DNA of 64,000 nucleotides from Myxococcales bacterium (GTDB lineage Bacteria > Myxococcota_A > Polyangia > Palsa-1104 > JAEUJZ01). The position numbers were made by a program, and so were the translations under genes. The notes beneath the pieces are model-generated. The model was not told the origin of the DNA, made no database searches, and worked only from the letters and a program-made list of their open reading frames with translations. Each line of letters opens with the position of its first letter. Within the stretch, counting starts at the first letter, position 1. The stretch lies in contig JAEUJZ010000160.1 in NCBI GenBank assembly GCA_016794505.1, forward strand, positions 237,119-301,118. The letters run 5' to 3'. Positions 49,797 through 58,234 of this stretch are shown here, in pieces.

Positions 49797-51344
49797 ATGC
49801 GGCTTATCGTTCTTCTGAGCCTCCTTGCTGCGGTCTCGCCTCCGTCGTGCTGCGAGCGCCGGAATGCCCAAGTTTGTGCCAACGAGGCGGGCTATGAGTG
49901 CGACGATGGGCAGCTCTGCCAAGTGCAGCCCGGTCAGATGTTCGGCACATGCATCCAGGCCGAGTGTGGCGTCGGCCAGACCGCCTGCCCTGCGGATCGT
50001 CCTTTGTGCATCAGCGGGAACTGCAAAGCGTGCGAGGTCGATGCCGAGTGTGTCGCACAGGACAGCGCCACGCCCGTCTGCATCGCGGGTGCTTGCGTCG
50101 CCTGCCGCGATAGCAGCCAGTGCAAAGAGGCCGACCGCAAGGTCTGCGACGCTGTCTCGCACACCTGTCGCGGCTGTCAGCTACACAGCGAGTGCAGCCC
50201 TGGGGTCTGTGCCAAGGACGACTCGTTTGCCTCGCTGAACCCGCCGATTTTCCCCGGCTCTTGCGTCGATGTCTCCCGCGTGACCGATGTCGATAGCAGC
50301 ACTTGTCCCGACTGCCTGCCGATGGTCCTTTCGACGGGAGTCAGCACAGCCAAGCCGTATGTCCGCATCGGTCGATACTCGAACATGACGAAGCTGACGC
50401 TGTCGGCTCTGCCGGCAGGACTGCCTCGGTACTACATCATCGGGCCGCTGGCCGATGTGCGAGCGACGCAGACGATGACGGGCCCGCAGATGAACTTGAG
50501 CTCAGGCTCGTCGGCGGCGCTTGAGGTCCAAGGCGGGGTGCATGCCACGCTGGAAGGCGTAGTCATCAGCAACTCCGTCCTGGGCCTAGACTGCAATAGC
50601 AAGAGCAGTGTCCCGACGGGAGTGCTGACCAAAGTGGCCATCGTGCGCTCGCTGCTGGGCGGCAATCAGACGGCCATTCGCGCCTCGGCACACTGCGAGC
50701 TAGACATCGATCAGACGTGGATCGGCAAGGGTCCGACGGCGGTGTTTGCTGGCATCGCGCGGAACGACACCGCGATGGTGCTGGACTCGACTCGCTTGCG
50801 CATGGTCAACAGCGTGCTGTGGGACAACGGCAAGTCCACGCCGCTTTTCGGCGGCATCCGGCTTAGCGACAGCGCTGGCCTACGTCCCGCGATTCACATC
50901 GTCCATTCCACCTTTGCGCGCCTGGCTTGGCCCTCGATGGAGCAGGCCTTGGCCGTCGACTGCGACTACGCCACGGCGGGCAGCTTGGCCATCGTGAACT
51001 CCTTGTTCCTCAACGAAGATGTGTCGAGCGGCTCCACCTATGTGCATGGTCGATGTCGCCCGAATGGCAGCCTGAGCGCCGTAGGCAGCAACGAGATGGG
51101 CCTGACCGGTGTCGGCAATGTCGTTGACTTGACGAGCAGCGGCGTATTCGTCGACGCAGCGAACGGCAATCTGCGCCTGCAGAGCGCGGCCCCGGCCGGT
51201 GTGACAAACGGGGGAATTGCATCATTTACCGACGGAACTGGCGCAAGCGTCAGCATTCCCAAGGTAGATTTCGAGGGCAAGGCACGCGGCCCAGGAGGGA
51301 CCGCAGCAGCGCGCTCGCTGGGCGCATTTGAAGTCAGCCGATAG
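49797..51344 (+). CDS. Cys-rich secreted protein with predicted right-handed beta-helix region
   Basis: A 515-residue exported protein: short signal peptide (MRLIVLLSLLAAVS), then about 140 residues with some 22 cysteines in a repeating pattern (C-x(4-7)-C units such as PLCISGNCKACEVDAEC and ACRDSSQC), and a large beta-rich part with recurrent short strands and turns (VVISNSVLGLDC, LRMVNSVLWDNG, HSTFARLA, VNSLFLN) typical of parallel beta-helix repeats. Such Cys-rich plus beta-helix proteins are common on myxobacterial surfaces. A GAGGGTG ribosome site precedes the ATG. No enzyme motif was seen. Confidence 0.82.
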   Translation: MRLIVLLSLLAAVSPPSCCERRNAQVCANEAGYECDDGQLCQVQPGQMFGTCIQAECGVGQTACPADRPLCISGNCKACEVDAECVAQDSATPVCIAGACVACRDSSQCKEADRKVCDAVSHTCRGCQLHSECSPGVCAKDDSFASLNPPIFPGSCVDVSRVTDVDSSTCPDCLPMVLSTGVSTAKPYVRIGRYSNMTKLTLSALPAGLPRYYIIGPLADVRATQTMTGPQMNLSSGSSAALEVQGGVHATLEGVVISNSVLGLDCNSKSSVPTGVLTKVAIVRSLLGGNQTAIRASAHCELDIDQTWIGKGPTAVFAGIARNDTAMVLDSTRLRMVNSVLWDNGKSTPLFGGIRLSDSAGLRPAIHIVHSTFARLAWPSMEQALAVDCDYATAGSLAIVNSLFLNEDVSSGSTYVHGRCRPNGSLSAVGSNEMGLTGVGNVVDLTSSGVFVDAANGNLRLQSAAPAGVTNGGIASFTDGTGASVSIPKVDFEGKARGPGGTAAARSLGAFEVSR

Positions 51345-51364
51345 CCATCGGCCTGCGTCCCGGC

Positions 51365-52567
51365 TCATTTTCCCGTCGCTGAGCGTACAGAACCGAGCGT
51401 CGAACTCTGCCCGCGGAGCGTCCGCAGCCAGGGACCAAAGCGCTCGACGCGAAACCAGGCCAGCGCGATCATCAGCACGCTCAGCAGCACGATCAGCGCG
51501 GTCACCGTGATCGGGTGCAGGCGGTGGTGCAGCGACCACGTCAAGCGGCCATAGACCATCTCGACGTGGACGACATAGACCAGAAGCGAGGCCTGACCCA
51601 GTGTGCGCAGCGGTGAAAACCGTGCGCTCCCTCGCCAGGTCGTCCAGACATACGCTGCGCCAGCCAAGAGCAAGCACATGCCCAAGCGATAGCCGAAGGA
51701 CGAGGGGAAGGCTGGAATGGGCACCGTCGGACTCGGTGAGAACAGGGCATAGCCGCGCCAGTTGCCCCACTGAATGGCCAGCGCCAAAAGAAGCCCCAGG
51801 ATCGACGAAATCAGCAGGGCCTTGGCCAGGCGCTGCTCGCTGGCTGCCTTCAGCCAATAGCTACCGAACACCGCTCCACCGAGTGTGTAGGCCAGAAACG
51901 GCAACTGGGGAAACGTTCCCAGCGGCGTTCCGTCCCACAGATAGGCCGCGATCGAGGCGGGCAGCCACTCTGGCCACGGCCAGCGCTGGACGAGAGGCGC
52001 CGCGAAGACCACCGCCACGGCCGCAAGCAACGCGACAATGGGCACGGGCGAGCGACCCTTTGGCCGGGGAGGCACCAACAGCGCGCAGATCATCAGCGAG
52101 ACGCCGATACAGTTCAGGATGTCGACTTTGAAGAGCTCGGGAAGGTTCTTTCTCTCGGCACCGCCTAGCAGCCACTCTGCGACGCGAAACAGCAGGCCGT
52201 AGAGCAACACTTCACAGCCCCGCCACAGCGCCCCACGTCGCGCATCTTTCGGTGACACACCGCGCCGCGCATCGCCGGCATAGCGCAGCATCAAGGACAC
52301 GCCGGCAAGAAACAGGAACATGCGCGCCGGGAATCCGCCAAGCTGCATGCGAGCGATGTCCCAATACAGACCCTGGCGGAAGGGCTCGCGGGTCCAGGCG
52401 TCATAGGCGTGCGTCTGGAACATCAGGATGCAGGCCAGCCCGCGAAACCAGTCGATCCAGGCAAAGCGGCCCGCGCCCTGGCTGGTCGAGGGTGGCTTCT
52501 CGGGCGACGGTGCTGTGCTTGCAAAGGTCAACGCAGGGACGCCGAAGGTTCGGAAGCAAGCTATCAC
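51365..52567 (-). CDS. Polytopic membrane acyltransferase-like protein (DUF1624/HGSNAT type)
   Basis: A protein of up to 400 residues with about ten membrane helices. The N-terminal conserved block RFAWIDWFRGLACILMFQTHAYDAW and GGFPARMFLFLAGVSLMLRY match the DUF1624 group related to heparan-alpha-glucosaminide N-acetyltransferase and acyltransferase-3 enzymes, where the first-helix Asp-Arg and the Thr-His region are important. It would transfer an acyl group to an extracytoplasmic sugar. The start is unclear: GTG at 52567 and TTG at 52531 are both possible; no ATG precedes the conserved block. It is divergent from glmM. Confidence 0.8.
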   Translation of the reverse strand: MIACFRTFGVPALTFASTAPSPEKPPSTSQGAGRFAWIDWFRGLACILMFQTHAYDAWTREPFRQGLYWDIARMQLGGFPARMFLFLAGVSLMLRYAGDARRGVSPKDARRGALWRGCEVLLYGLLFRVAEWLLGGAERKNLPELFKVDILNCIGVSLMICALLVPPRPKGRSPVPIVALLAAVAVVFAAPLVQRWPWPEWLPASIAAYLWDGTPLGTFPQLPFLAYTLGGAVFGSYWLKAASEQRLAKALLISSILGLLLALAIQWGNWRGYALFSPSPTVPIPAFPSSFGYRLGMCLLLAGAAYVWTTWRGSARFSPLRTLGQASLLVYVVHVEMVYGRLTWSLHHRLHPITVTALIVLLSVLMIALAWFRVERFGPWLRTLRGQSSTLGSVRSATGK

Positions 52568-52708
52568 CCGCTGGCCGCGGCCGGCAAGCGGGGCCTGCGG
52601 TCGACAACAGAGCCCTTGTTCCGTCGCTCGTGTCGACCCGGCGGCACGAGCTTTGTCTGTTTCTTGGACGCGGGGAATGTGGCATCGTCCGTGCCCTTGG
52701 ATTGGCGT

Positions 52709-54094
52709 ATGTCAGAAGCAAACCAGAACCACACGGCGCTGCAGCGTCATATTTTTGGCACCGATGGGGTGCGCGGCGTCGCCAATGTCGAGCCGATGAC
52801 CGTCGAGACGGCCATGCGCCTCGGGCGCGCTGTGGCGTACTTGTTTCACCGCCGCACGCATCGCGGCAAGGTGGTGATCGGCAAAGACACGCGCCTTTCG
52901 GGATACATGTTCGAGCAGGCCATCGCCGCCGGCATCTGCTCGATGGGGGCGGACGTGCTTTTGTGCGGCCCCCTGCCGACGCCGGGCATCGCCTTCATCA
53001 CCTCGTCGATGCGGGCCGATGCCGGCGTAGTGATCTCGGCGAGTCACAACCCGTATCAAGACAACGGCATCAAGATCTTTGCATCGGACGGCTTCAAGCT
53101 CCCCGATGCTGCCGAGGTGCGGATCGAAGAGCTTCTGACTACAGCAGAGCTTGACGCGGCACGTCCCGGTGCTGCGGACATCGGCCGAGCGACGCGCATC
53201 GATGACGCGCGCGGGCGCTACATCGTCTTTCTGAAGCGATCCTTCCCGCGGCTGCGCAGCTTGGATGGCATCAAGATCGTCATCGACTGTGCCCATGGCG
53301 CGGCCTACAAAGTCGCTCCTGCCGTGCTAGAGGAGCTAGGCGCGACGGTGTTTGCTCTCGGTGATGAGCCCAACGGGACCAATATCAACGACGCCGTTGG
53401 GGCGCTGCATCCGCAGGCCATGTGTCAGGCCGTGGTCGACTTGGGGGCCCACGTTGGCATTGCGCTGGACGGTGATGCGGATCGAGTCATCTTCGCCGAC
53501 GAGCGCGGCAACATTGTCGATGGTGACGCGATCATGGCGCTGTGCGCTCGGCGCTTGCTGGGCCGCGGCGAGCTTCAGCACAACACGCTCGTGGCGACGG
53601 TGATGTCCAACCTGGGGCTGGAACACTCGGTGCGCGCGGCTGGTGGCCGTCTGGTGCGAACCCATGTCGGCGACCGCTATGTCGTCGAAGAGATGCGGCG
53701 ACACGGCTACAACTTTGGTGGCGAGCAGTCGGGGCACCTGATCTTCCTCGACCACATGACAACCGGCGACGGCATCATCGCTGCGCTTCAGGTCTTGGCG
53801 CAGATGCTGGAAGCGGGCCGCCCGCTGAGTGAGCTTGCGCAGGTCATGGTCAAAGTGCCGCAGGTGCTGGTCAGCGTGAAGGTCAAGCAGCGACGTCCTC
53901 TGGACGAGCTGCCCGAGGTCCAGCGCCTGATTCGCGACGCCGAACAGAAGCTGGGGCAAGACGGTCGCGTCCTCGTTCGCTACAGCGGCACCGAGCCCAA
54001 AGTCCGCGTCATGCTCGAAGGCCTGGACGAGAGCCTCATCACGCAGATCGCGCAAGAGATCGCGGACTCGATCGTCGCGGTCTGCGGCGGCTGA
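52709..54094 (+). CDS. glmM: Phosphoglucosamine mutase
   Basis: A 461-residue enzyme that interconverts glucosamine-6-phosphate and glucosamine-1-phosphate for peptidoglycan and lipopolysaccharide precursors. Visible blocks: start RHIFGTDGVRGVAN, catalytic phosphoserine Ser112 in VISASHNPYQDNGIK, metal-binding DGDADR, sugar-binding GGEQSGHL, phosphate-binding RYSGTEPKVRVM. Length and order are normal. The ATG at 52709 gives the standard N terminus; longer frames overlap the divergent acyltransferase gene. A GC-rich hairpin follows. Confidence 0.97.
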   Translation: MSEANQNHTALQRHIFGTDGVRGVANVEPMTVETAMRLGRAVAYLFHRRTHRGKVVIGKDTRLSGYMFEQAIAAGICSMGADVLLCGPLPTPGIAFITSSMRADAGVVISASHNPYQDNGIKIFASDGFKLPDAAEVRIEELLTTAELDAARPGAADIGRATRIDDARGRYIVFLKRSFPRLRSLDGIKIVIDCAHGAAYKVAPAVLEELGATVFALGDEPNGTNINDAVGALHPQAMCQAVVDLGAHVGIALDGDADRVIFADERGNIVDGDAIMALCARRLLGRGELQHNTLVATVMSNLGLEHSVRAAGGRLVRTHVGDRYVVEEMRRHGYNFGGEQSGHLIFLDHMTTGDGIIAALQVLAQMLEAGRPLSELAQVMVKVPQVLVSVKVKQRRPLDELPEVQRLIRDAEQKLGQDGRVLVRYSGTEPKVRVMLEGLDESLITQIAQEIADSIVAVCGG

Positions 54095-54105
54095 GGCGAC
54101 ACACG

Positions 54106-54138
54106 GGCCCCCGGCCACGGCTCCGAAGCCGGTGGGCC
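54106..54138. terminator. GC-rich hairpin between convergent genes
   Basis: GGCCCCCGGC (54106-54115) pairs with GCCGGTGGGCC (54128-54138) with one bulged base around a 12-nt loop. There is no T tract on either side, so termination in either direction is only possible, not shown. Confidence 0.3.
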
Positions 54139-54158
54139 GCGCTGGCTCGATATACAGC

Positions 54159-55994
54159 CTAGGGTGGCGTGCCAGGCGGGGATGCTGCGAGGGGCGGAAG
54201 CTCTAGGATGACGATGGCGCCAAAGGTCTGTCGCGCCACCGCCCGGCCGTCTTTCTGCCACGCGCTGGCGATGGGCACCAAGGCGCTCGGCTCGTCGAGG
54301 ACAACCCAGCGGATCCCCTGTTGCTGATAGGACACAATGTCTTTGGGCAGCGTGCGCAGCAGCTCTTGCTGAGCCCGCACAGGCGCTTCGGGAAGACCAA
54401 AATACAAATTTGGATAGGCCGTAGCCTGCGGCAAGCCAGACAAATTTACATATTCATTTCGCTGGGATGCTGATAACAGAAGATCTCCCACTTTTACATG
54501 GTGGCGTAGCCAGCGATGGCTTTCCAGTTGATGACCGACCAAGGGACCCGGAGTGTTGCCAAACCAGCCAGGTGGTGCCAAGAATCCGGCGATAGCAGCA
54601 AATGAAGATCCATATATGACAGTTCCGAGTAATAGACAGATTCCGATGATTCCACCATACCAAGACGAGGCCATGATTCGCTGAATCGTGAGTGCCGAAA
54701 GCAAAGCCAGTGCAATGAAGGATGCCGTGGCGAATTTTACAATATCCCAGCTATTACGATTGATAAATAAATTCACAATCAAAAGCCCACCAAGCGCAAC
54801 CAAGGCCAGAAGAACCAGCGAGCGCGCTCGTAGAAACAGCGCTCCTGCGATACCCAGGGGCAGAACCAGCCCAAAGGTGGCGAGGTGCCAGCGGGCCAAG
54901 CCGGGAAGAGAGCGGGCCAGCGACAGGGGGCGCAGGGCGATGGCGGCACCAAAGCCCGGCGCTTGTGGGGTCAAGAAGCCATGCAGCAGACGGGCCGCCA
55001 GCAGAGCCGCTAGGCTGATGGCGAGCCCGGCGACGAACCGCTTGGGCTGTAGCTGCTGGCCCTGAAATGGCTCTGCCATGGGCAGGGCAACGAGCAACAA
55101 CAAAAACAAGGTGAATTGGCTCATTGATAGCGTAACTAGCAAGAACCATAACATCACAAATCGGGGGATTCGTGTCTGGGGTTCTTCCTGAATTAGGTAG
55201 ATAGTGCCGAAAGCCAGAAACATTGGAATTCCCAAACCCCATGGATGCTGGAAAAAATAAGAAAACACCGGAGGGTTGATATCACTGCCTTCTACTTTGC
55301 AGTATGAGGCCCAACTGAGCAGTTTGGTCAGCACGCAGGCGTCTGCAAAAAATGACAAGCCACCACCGAAGAGCAAGATTAAGGGAAAGAGCCAAGAAAA
55401 TCGCGCTCCACCTAAGCTTCGGCCAAATAGCACGGACAGGCAACAACTGTAATAAAAGAGAAGAATTGTGGCGATATCGATGGCATGCTGGACTGAGACG
55501 CGGAATAGTGATGTAAGGCATGCGCAGAAAAGATCGAAACCATAATGATAGGCCAGCTCCTGTGTTGGAAATTGATAATGGCGGGGAGGGTAGTGATTGT
55601 TCTCAATGGCTGAGACGATGAACCAGTGACCGCTGCGCACTTCGTCGTGAAAGTTGAAGCGCAGCGCAGCGGCGGCAGCGGGCAGCGTGCAGAGCAGTGC
55701 CAGCAGCCAGAGCCACCTGGGGATTCGCGGGCGCGGTGTCAGGCGAAAGCGGGGGAGGGCCACAGCGACGACGCCCAGGAGCAAAGTGGCCATGGGCAGC
55801 CCGGCGTAGAACGAGCGCAGCAAAAGCGAGCAGGCATGCACCAGAAGCAGCCACGCAGCGAGCCCCAGGCCGGGGGCCAGTAGCTCGCTGGCCTCGCTGC
55901 GCCCCGCGATGCGATACGCAAGATAGCGACCGCACTGCCATACCGCGGGCAACAGCAGGATCAAAAAGGCCAGGGCTTTGGGGGCCGGGGACAT
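54159..55994 (-). CDS. Polytopic membrane protein, GT-C glycosyltransferase-like
   Basis: A 611-residue protein with about twelve membrane helices and a C-terminal soluble segment (about 500-611). After the first helices comes FNFHDEVRSGHW and YPPRHYQFPTQELAYHYGFD, an acidic and aromatic first loop like that of lipid-linked-sugar glycosyltransferases of the GT-C class. No family was recognised with certainty. It starts one base after the methyltransferase stop. Internal codon use is uneven: the middle of the gene (about 54400-54830 and 55080-55620) is clearly richer in A/T than both ends, suggesting recombination or a transferred core. Confidence 0.78.
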   Translation of the reverse strand: MSPAPKALAFLILLLPAVWQCGRYLAYRIAGRSEASELLAPGLGLAAWLLLVHACSLLLRSFYAGLPMATLLLGVVAVALPRFRLTPRPRIPRWLWLLALLCTLPAAAAALRFNFHDEVRSGHWFIVSAIENNHYPPRHYQFPTQELAYHYGFDLFCACLTSLFRVSVQHAIDIATILLFYYSCCLSVLFGRSLGGARFSWLFPLILLFGGGLSFFADACVLTKLLSWASYCKVEGSDINPPVFSYFFQHPWGLGIPMFLAFGTIYLIQEEPQTRIPRFVMLWFLLVTLSMSQFTLFLLLLVALPMAEPFQGQQLQPKRFVAGLAISLAALLAARLLHGFLTPQAPGFGAAIALRPLSLARSLPGLARWHLATFGLVLPLGIAGALFLRARSLVLLALVALGGLLIVNLFINRNSWDIVKFATASFIALALLSALTIQRIMASSWYGGIIGICLLLGTVIYGSSFAAIAGFLAPPGWFGNTPGPLVGHQLESHRWLRHHVKVGDLLLSASQRNEYVNLSGLPQATAYPNLYFGLPEAPVRAQQELLRTLPKDIVSYQQQGIRWVVLDEPSALVPIASAWQKDGRAVARQTFGAIVILELPPLAASPPGTPP

Positions 55995-55995
55995 A

Positions 55996-56778
55996 CTAGT
56001 CTGCGGGGCGTTCAGCGACGGCAAAAAGCTGCGCACCACGCGTGCGAGAGTTCAGCTGAAACGCGGCTCGCAAGAGCAGACACAGCAGATCTTGCTTGAG
56101 GCCATAGCGCTGGCCGGCGAACTCGCTGAGCGAACGATCGGGGTCGCGATTGGCGTACCACTTCGACAGATCGTGGAAGGGGAAGCCGCAGTTCCAGAGG
56201 CGCACGACGGAAAAGCCGGTGTCTCGCAGAAGCTGCGTCATCTCGTCGGCGGAAAAGTGGCGCAGGTGGCCAACGCGTCGCTCGGTCTGATGCACGGTGC
56301 CGCTCTGCGTCGACACGAGCAGCCTGCCTTTGGGTCGACACAGCGTTCGCGCCGTGCGCAAGAGCTGTGCTGGATCGTCGAGGTGCTCGATGACTTCCGA
56401 CGCGGTGACCAGATCGAAGCGACCGTGCAGCTCAGCTGGAATGACATCGGGCTGGCTGAGATCGAGGCAGACAAACTGACATCCCGGCATGCGGGTGCGA
56501 TTGATGGCGAGCTGCGGCTCGGCTAAGTCGACGCCGCAGAGCTCAAAATTTGGGAAGCGCGCCGCAATCTCGGACAGAAGCTGCGCATTGCCACAGCCCA
56601 GATCGATAAGTCGCGTCGGCGAGCCAAGGGTCTGGGAATCCGAGAGCAAGGACAGCAAGGTGCGGACGCGAAACCGCGGCGCCGCCATCTTGCGCCAGTA
56701 GTCATCCATCCCATCGAGAACCTGGCTGTAGTAAGCGCGATTGATCTGCGAGGCACTAGCCTGGTCCGGTGCGGCCAT
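55996..56778 (-). CDS. Class I SAM-dependent methyltransferase (UbiG-like)
   Basis: A 260-residue methyltransferase. SAM-binding motif I is LIDLGCGNAQLLSEIA, motif II has the acidic CGVDLAEPQL, and VTASEVIEHLDDP is the typical motif after it. An aromatic C-terminal half (LWNCGFPFHDLSKWYANRDPDRS) is likely to form the acceptor site. It overlaps the upstream membrane glycosyltransferase by 23 nt, and its stop is separated from the next gene by one base, so it belongs to that operon and probably methylates the glycan or lipid carrier made there. Confidence 0.88.
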   Translation of the reverse strand: MAAPDQASASQINRAYYSQVLDGMDDYWRKMAAPRFRVRTLLSLLSDSQTLGSPTRLIDLGCGNAQLLSEIAARFPNFELCGVDLAEPQLAINRTRMPGCQFVCLDLSQPDVIPAELHGRFDLVTASEVIEHLDDPAQLLRTARTLCRPKGRLLVSTQSGTVHQTERRVGHLRHFSADEMTQLLRDTGFSVVRLWNCGFPFHDLSKWYANRDPDRSLSEFAGQRYGLKQDLLCLLLRAAFQLNSRTRGAQLFAVAERPAD

Positions 56779-58234
56779 GGCGCCTGTCTAACACAAAGCG
56801 CAGACCCAGACCAGCCGCAGCCCCGGCGAAGGACAGCAGGACGGGGGCAAGCTCCAGCAGATAGCGCGCTTCGACGAGTCCAGTCAGGGAAAGCGCGGCC
56901 GTGCGACCGAGCAGCGCCGTGGCAAAGAGCAGGGCCAAGCGGCGCCCAGACGGCGAGCGTCCGAAGAGGACGAGGAGCAAGCCGAGGCAGCCCAGAAGAT
57001 CGAGGCCCAGCTTGACGGGCAGCAAGCAGGTGTGGGCCCGGCTCGACAGCGTCGGCCAGCGCTGGCTTTGCGCCATCGAGCGCAGCGGCTGATCGTTGGC
57101 GTTTACCCACAGGTGGAAGGCGCGCCGCAGCGGCAGCCACAGATAGCGCCGCAGCGGGCTGCGTGCGATGCGCTGGGTCAAAAGAGCGCGAAATCCAGCG
57201 TCGACTTCGGGAGTCATGCCGGCCTGTGCGCGCAGAGCAAACAGACGGCTTAGCTCGGCTCGATCGGCGGCGGAGTCAAAGGCCGCAGCTGGGTACGTCG
57301 CGACGCTGGCCACGCACGATGGGCGGGCCAGGCAGTATAGGGTTGCGGCGAGCTGATCCTCGCGTTCGACCCAGGTGGCAAACCACGAAAAATAGGCGGT
57401 GTGGGTTAGCTCGCGACCGCGGACATCCTGTAGCTGGCCAAGGGGGTAGGGACGTCCAGCGACGAGCCAGTTGCGCGCCAGCCATGGCCCATACACCAAC
57501 CCGACGGCCAGCGCAGCGGCAAGGACGGCGCGGGCCGGCAGCGTGCATGGACGCAGGCGCGGGACCAGAAGCAGGGGCAGGATGCACAGCAAAAACAAGC
57601 TGTCGACGCGGACCAGCGTGGCCAGGCCCATAACGACACCGGCCGCGAGCAGCGCACGTCGTGCTCGCTGTGCGTCGCTGCGCAGCGCGGTACTGCACAG
57701 AAAAAACGTCAGCGTGACCAGGAAGGTCGCCAGCGTCTCGGTGAGGACAGCATTGCTGTACAGAATCAAAAAGGGATTCAGCAGCGCGAGCAGGAACGCC
57801 GGCCATGCTGCAAAGGGACCGCCCAGCTGCGAAGCGATTGCAAAGACCAAGACGCAGGTCCCGATGTCCAGCACCCACTGCACCGGCTTGATGATGCGAG
57901 GGAATGCCGCATAGTCGTCTCCGACGGGCCGGACCAGGACCGCTAAGAACGCGGCGTATCCGGGAGGTCGGCCATAGCCGATTCCGGGCTCTTCCGTGGG
58001 ATGCTGGCGATGCCAAGGCGCGGCCCGGAAGCGATAGTGGTGGTGCTGCCACAGCTCGCACGCGGCCCCCATGTATGCATAGCTATCGGAACCTAGGAAT
58101 GTGAACGTATGACCGACGGCCCCGCGCAGGCCGAGCCCGCCGAGCAGCAGCGCCAAGAACAAGGCAGCGACGAGCGGGGGCTGGCCCAGGCTTCTGCGGC
58201 GATCACTTGGCGGGGCCAAGCTGGGGGTATGCAT
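56756..58234 (-). CDS. Membrane glycosyltransferase, GT39-like
   Basis: A 492-residue polytopic protein with roughly ten helices. The first extracytoplasmic loop holds FTFLGSDSYAYMGAACELW and GIGYGRPPGYAAFLAVL, which match the Asp and the R-P-P-G-Y elements of protein mannosyltransferase/ArnT-type (GT39 or PMT_2) enzymes using polyprenyl-phosphate sugars. It overlaps the upstream gene by 32 nt. The donor and acceptor cannot be told. The start is ATG at 58234. Confidence 0.83.
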   Translation of the reverse strand: MHTPSLAPPSDRRRSLGQPPLVAALFLALLLGGLGLRGAVGHTFTFLGSDSYAYMGAACELWQHHHYRFRAAPWHRQHPTEEPGIGYGRPPGYAAFLAVLVRPVGDDYAAFPRIIKPVQWVLDIGTCVLVFAIASQLGGPFAAWPAFLLALLNPFLILYSNAVLTETLATFLVTLTFFLCSTALRSDAQRARRALLAAGVVMGLATLVRVDSLFLLCILPLLLVPRLRPCTLPARAVLAAALAVGLVYGPWLARNWLVAGRPYPLGQLQDVRGRELTHTAYFSWFATWVEREDQLAATLYCLARPSCVASVATYPAAAFDSAADRAELSRLFALRAQAGMTPEVDAGFRALLTQRIARSPLRRYLWLPLRRAFHLWVNANDQPLRSMAQSQRWPTLSSRAHTCLLPVKLGLDLLGCLGLLLVLFGRSPSGRRLALLFATALLGRTAALSLTGLVEARYLLELAPVLLSFAGAAAGLGLRFVLDRRHGRTGPG

